Shown in pieces: positions 26,264 to 28,118 of a stretch of 28,118 nt of DNA. The stretch comes from a virus: IMG/VR virus record IMGVR_UViG_3300010401_000073, positions 1 to 28,118 of that record, one strand, 5' to 3'. Below the pieces are notes generated by a model. It did not search any database. It had not been told where the DNA came from and saw only the letters and a list, made by a program, of their open reading frames with translations. The position numbers and the translations under genes were made by a program. Position 1 is the stretch's first letter, and each line of letters begins with the position of its first letter.

Positions 26264-26548
26264 ATGATGACCATTTCAACAGCATATCTTCGTTTTAAGC
26301 AGAAGGGCTTTACAATACTCGATTCCAGAACCTTTAGGAGTCCTGACAACAAGTTTGAAGCTCACTTAATATGCAAACTTACCAATAGCATAAATGGTAG
26401 TGGACGTATCGAGGTGAAAGTTCGCGCAGTTGAGGATATTGAAGCAGGTCTAATTCGTCCTGAAAATGTGCTTCACTTTCGTGGTGTAAATCCTGCTATC
26501 CTCTACATGCTCGGTAAGACCATTAAGGCTTCTTCCATAGTCTATTAA
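26264..26548 (+). CDS. Small paralogue C1
   Basis: A 94-residue protein (MMTISTAYLRFKQKGFTILD), with SPDNKFEAHLICKL and KVRAVEDIEAG. It shares 'STAxxxFxxxGFT...SPDxKFxxxL...VRxxEDI' with the next gene, so the pair arose by tandem duplication. A small alpha/beta domain; function unknown. Confidence 0.65.
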   Translation: MMTISTAYLRFKQKGFTILDSRTFRSPDNKFEAHLICKLTNSINGSGRIEVKVRAVEDIEAGLIRPENVLHFRGVNPAILYMLGKTIKASSIVY

Positions 26549-26557
26549 AATACTGCC

Positions 26558-26821
26558 ATGCTTCTTTCAACAGCAGAACGCAAATTTCACGATGAGGGCT
26601 TTACACGCGAGTTAATTTTTAGTGGTGGTATCATCTTCGTAAGCCCTGACAAGAAGTTCCAAGTTAACCTTTATACAAGATTGGACAAAAATGAAGCAGA
26701 AAAAATCTCAAAAATAATCGTTCGTTCAACCGAAGACATCAAAGGTGAACATATTGATTTTCGCAGTGTGAAATCTGCCATTCGTTTTTGTTTCAAAGGA
26801 TTTATTCAACTATCTGTTTGA
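26558..26821 (+). CDS. Small paralogue C2
   Basis: An 87-residue protein (MLLSTAERKFHDEGFTRELI), with SPDKKFQVNLYTRL and IIVRSTEDIKGEHID, clearly related to C1 but well diverged, indicating an old duplication. It ends 5 bp before the next start. Function unknown. Confidence 0.65.
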   Translation: MLLSTAERKFHDEGFTRELIFSGGIIFVSPDKKFQVNLYTRLDKNEAEKISKIIVRSTEDIKGEHIDFRSVKSAIRFCFKGFIQLSV

Positions 26822-26826
26822 ATCGT

Positions 26827-27039
26827 ATGACTAATCCAACAGTACACCAAGCACTCAATTTACACTCCTTGCATGTAACAATGAAAGGTTTTGACATTGC
26901 CTTTATTGAAGGTGTAGTTCCAGTATCTCTTAAGGGATGCTTTCTTCCTCTCCAAAATGGGCAGAGAATAAATGCGCCTTATGCTTTTACTGTCGATGGC
27001 ACTCGATTTTTTGGCTATCATTGTAGCAATCTGGCCTAA
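26827..27039 (+). CDS. Small unknown protein
   Basis: A 70-residue protein from ATG 26827 (MTNPTVHQALNLHSLHVTMK). An upstream in-frame ATG at 26788 would overlap C2. Beta-rich (GFDIAFIEGVVPVSLKGCFL), ending in FFGYHCSNLA. No family recognised. Confidence 0.58.
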   Translation: MTNPTVHQALNLHSLHVTMKGFDIAFIEGVVPVSLKGCFLPLQNGQRINAPYAFTVDGTRFFGYHCSNLA

Positions 27040-27044
27040 GACCT

Positions 27045-27365
27045 ATGACACGCACTCAAAAATTCAACGGCAGGGAATTCTGGAAAGCATCATCCGTAAG
27101 AACCGGTGGAAAGGCATACTTCTATGGATTGTTTATCCAGACAGTCGATTTCCACTACTTAGGGAAAGTTCGAATATACTGGTCTCGTGAAAAGCTTCAA
27201 TGGTGTTCAGAAACAGAGATTCAGAGTATTGAGCGTATTGAGCGTCCTTTTGTGACCACTACAACGGTTCATGGATATGCTTCTACACCTGCAAAAGCTG
27301 CACGACTTATCCAGTTTGACCCATCTCTTCTCTATGAGGTAGAAACAACATACCCTACAAACTAA
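27045..27365 (+). CDS. Unknown basic protein, last gene of rightward unit
   Basis: A 106-residue protein (MTRTQKFNGREFWKASSVRT) with aromatic-rich YFYGLFIQTVDFHYLGKVRI and a C-terminal AKAARLIQFDPSLLYEVETT. Its stop is 22 bp before the terminator at 27388. Function unknown. Confidence 0.62.
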   Translation: MTRTQKFNGREFWKASSVRTGGKAYFYGLFIQTVDFHYLGKVRIYWSREKLQWCSETEIQSIERIERPFVTTTTVHGYASTPAKAARLIQFDPSLLYEVETTYPTN

Positions 27366-27387
27366 GTCTCCGAATCCTTTTTCCTTG

Positions 27388-27416
27388 AAGGTCTGGTTAT
27401 TAGCCAGACCTTTTCT
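27388..27416 (+). terminator. Rho-independent terminator
   Basis: AAGGTCTGG (27388-27396), loop TTATTAG, CCAGACCTT (27404-27412), followed by TTCTTT. It ends the rightward unit from promoter copy 8. Confidence 0.85.
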
Positions 27417-27464
27417 TTGCTCGTGAATCTTCGGGGGGACCAATGAGAAAACCGTATCGACTTT

Positions 27465-27542
27465 ATCGAGAGAGTCTAAACTAAAGCTTTAGCTATACAT
27501 CAGGGTCTCACAAATAAAGCTAAAGCTTTACATTCTCTCGAT
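27465..27542. repeat. Large two-part inverted repeat
   Basis: The outer arms ATCGAGAGA (27465-27473) and TCTCTCGAT (27534-27542), and the inner arms TAAAGCTTTAGCT (27482-27494) and AGCTAAAGCTTTA (27518-27530), are exact complements around a 23-nt centre. Each inner arm also contains the palindrome TAAAGCTTTA. The right arm covers the stop of the leftward zinc-ribbon gene. There is no T run on either side, so a simple terminator is not the obvious reading. Confidence 0.75.
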
Positions 27543-27753
27543 TGAAAGCAGAGCAAGCATAACAATCCCATCGTCGTCTTACATGATTGTTTGCGTAAAT
27601 CGAGTCACATGCCTCACAAAAATAAAGAACATCGTGGACCAAGTAACCCGAAGTCTTTCCTTCATGCCATTCCTTGACACTTTCACGAATTTCTCGTATT
27701 GCCTCTAAAAGTTCCTCAAAAGATACATTAGGTGTCGGCGCATTTACTCTCAT
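27520..27753 (-). CDS. Leftward zinc-ribbon mini-protein
   Basis: A 77-residue protein from ATG 27753 (MRVNAPTPNVSFEELLEAIR); a TTG at 27762 is an alternative. The N-terminal helix is charged; YFCEACDSIYANNHVRRRWD followed by CYAC gives two cysteine knuckles, a zinc ribbon at residues ~50-70. It ends in TAG, rare in this window, inside the large inverted repeat. DNA or RNA binding is inferred from the ribbon only. Confidence 0.65.
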   Translation of the reverse strand: MRVNAPTPNVSFEELLEAIREIRESVKEWHEGKTSGYLVHDVLYFCEACDSIYANNHVRRRWDCYACSAFNRENVKL

Positions 27754-27836
27754 AAGTTCCAATTAATTCTAAACAAGAAATCTATTTATGGGAACATTTA
27801 CAACATTATTTGTAACTGCTATGTGTCAAACAATCA

Positions 27837-27871
27837 AAATTGATTGAAAGTTCCTTGAAATTGATTGAAAG
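27837..27871 (+). repeat. Short direct repeat before a possible start
   Basis: AAATTGATTGAAAG occurs at 27837-27850 and again at 27858-27871, 7 bp apart, just before a GGAG ribosome-site-like sequence. The rest of 27754-27836 shows nothing recognisable. Confidence 0.7.
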
Positions 27872-27880
27872 GAGTTAAGA

Positions 27881-28072
27881 ATGCTTGGCGCGGTTATCCT
27901 TTTAAACCCTTCTCATCTCTCCAACTTCATCACTTCTCTCTTACCTACGACCTTTAACCCTCTTTCAATCATTTTCTTTTATTCTCGACAGGTCCACACA
28001 ATACAGTGGCACTCGTTCACGTTCGTTAAAGTTATGCACAACATACTCACAAAACACAATAAGTGTACCTAA
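27881..28072 (+). CDS. Doubtful 63-residue frame at right end
   Basis: ATG 27881 has GGAG six bases upstream and opens MLGAVILLNPSHLSNFITSL, but the sequence is rich in serine, threonine, phenylalanine and histidine and reads like non-coding pyrimidine-rich DNA. It has no neighbours for support. Listed only for its good ribosome site; 27881-28118 may simply be non-coding. Confidence 0.25.
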   Translation: MLGAVILLNPSHLSNFITSLLPTTFNPLSIIFFYSRQVHTIQWHSFTFVKVMHNILTKHNKCT

Positions 28073-28118
28073 GTTTATCTGCTTATTTGGGCCTATGGTC
28101 ACGATTGAATTCGTTGTG

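Overview
The window looks like part of a large, AT-rich, T4-related myovirus genome. The evidence is a leftward morphogenesis block: a gp17-type terminase large subunit, a gp20-type portal and a gp21-type prohead protease, in T4-like relative order but separated by unfamiliar genes. Most of the rest is short, tightly packed genes of unknown function joined by ATGA/GTGA/TTGA stop-start overlaps, as in an early/accessory region of a big phage. The host cannot be named. Occasional good Shine-Dalgarno sites (AGGAGG before 12560, GGAG before 11025) and hairpin-plus-U-tract terminators are compatible with an ordinary bacterial host.

Layout. 1-9855 (minus): packaging and head genes. From upstream to downstream they are terminase, portal, two unknown proteins (one with a C-terminal membrane segment), then a run of proteins carrying 'TES..xxLI..xVxxILNE'-like segments, with the protease among them. 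The (I/L)-X-E ends of these segments match the established T4 gp21 cleavage rule, so they are probably capsid-targeting or processing tags. 9856-18291 (plus): a rightward array of small genes starting from two copies of a recurrent promoter. It includes several mini zinc-ribbon proteins, a CoaB-like protein apparently continuous with a class II aldolase-like domain, a tRNA-like cluster (15.05-15.52 kb) and a Zn-finger protein. 18303-21024 (minus): a cassette of proteins carrying a short 'MKFKxLLxE' tag fused to putative ADP-ribosyltransferase-like domains, a GIY-YIG domain, and a GNAT-like domain behind an in-frame TAG. 21.05-22.9 kb: a regulatory, repeat-rich segment with promoters, a large inverted repeat, a terminated structured RNA and many copies of a 20-bp motif. 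22921-24348: a TnpB-family protein whose first RuvC aspartate is asparagine. 24354-27365 (plus): more small genes, including a tandem paralogue pair. 27388-28118: terminator, large inverted repeat, one leftward zinc-ribbon gene and a nearly empty right end.

How it may work together (inference). The left block builds and fills the head. The MKFK-tagged cassette looks like a set of head-packaged, co-injected effectors comparable to T4 Alt and the internal proteins, cut free by the gp21 protease. The right block is probably expressed soon after infection from at least eight TTGAAC-N19/20-TTGTATT promoters. The TnpB-like protein, with one altered catalytic residue, no TnpA and no visible transposon ends, is a candidate domesticated RNA-guided regulator. 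All homology statements rest on motif recognition by eye; no database search was run.
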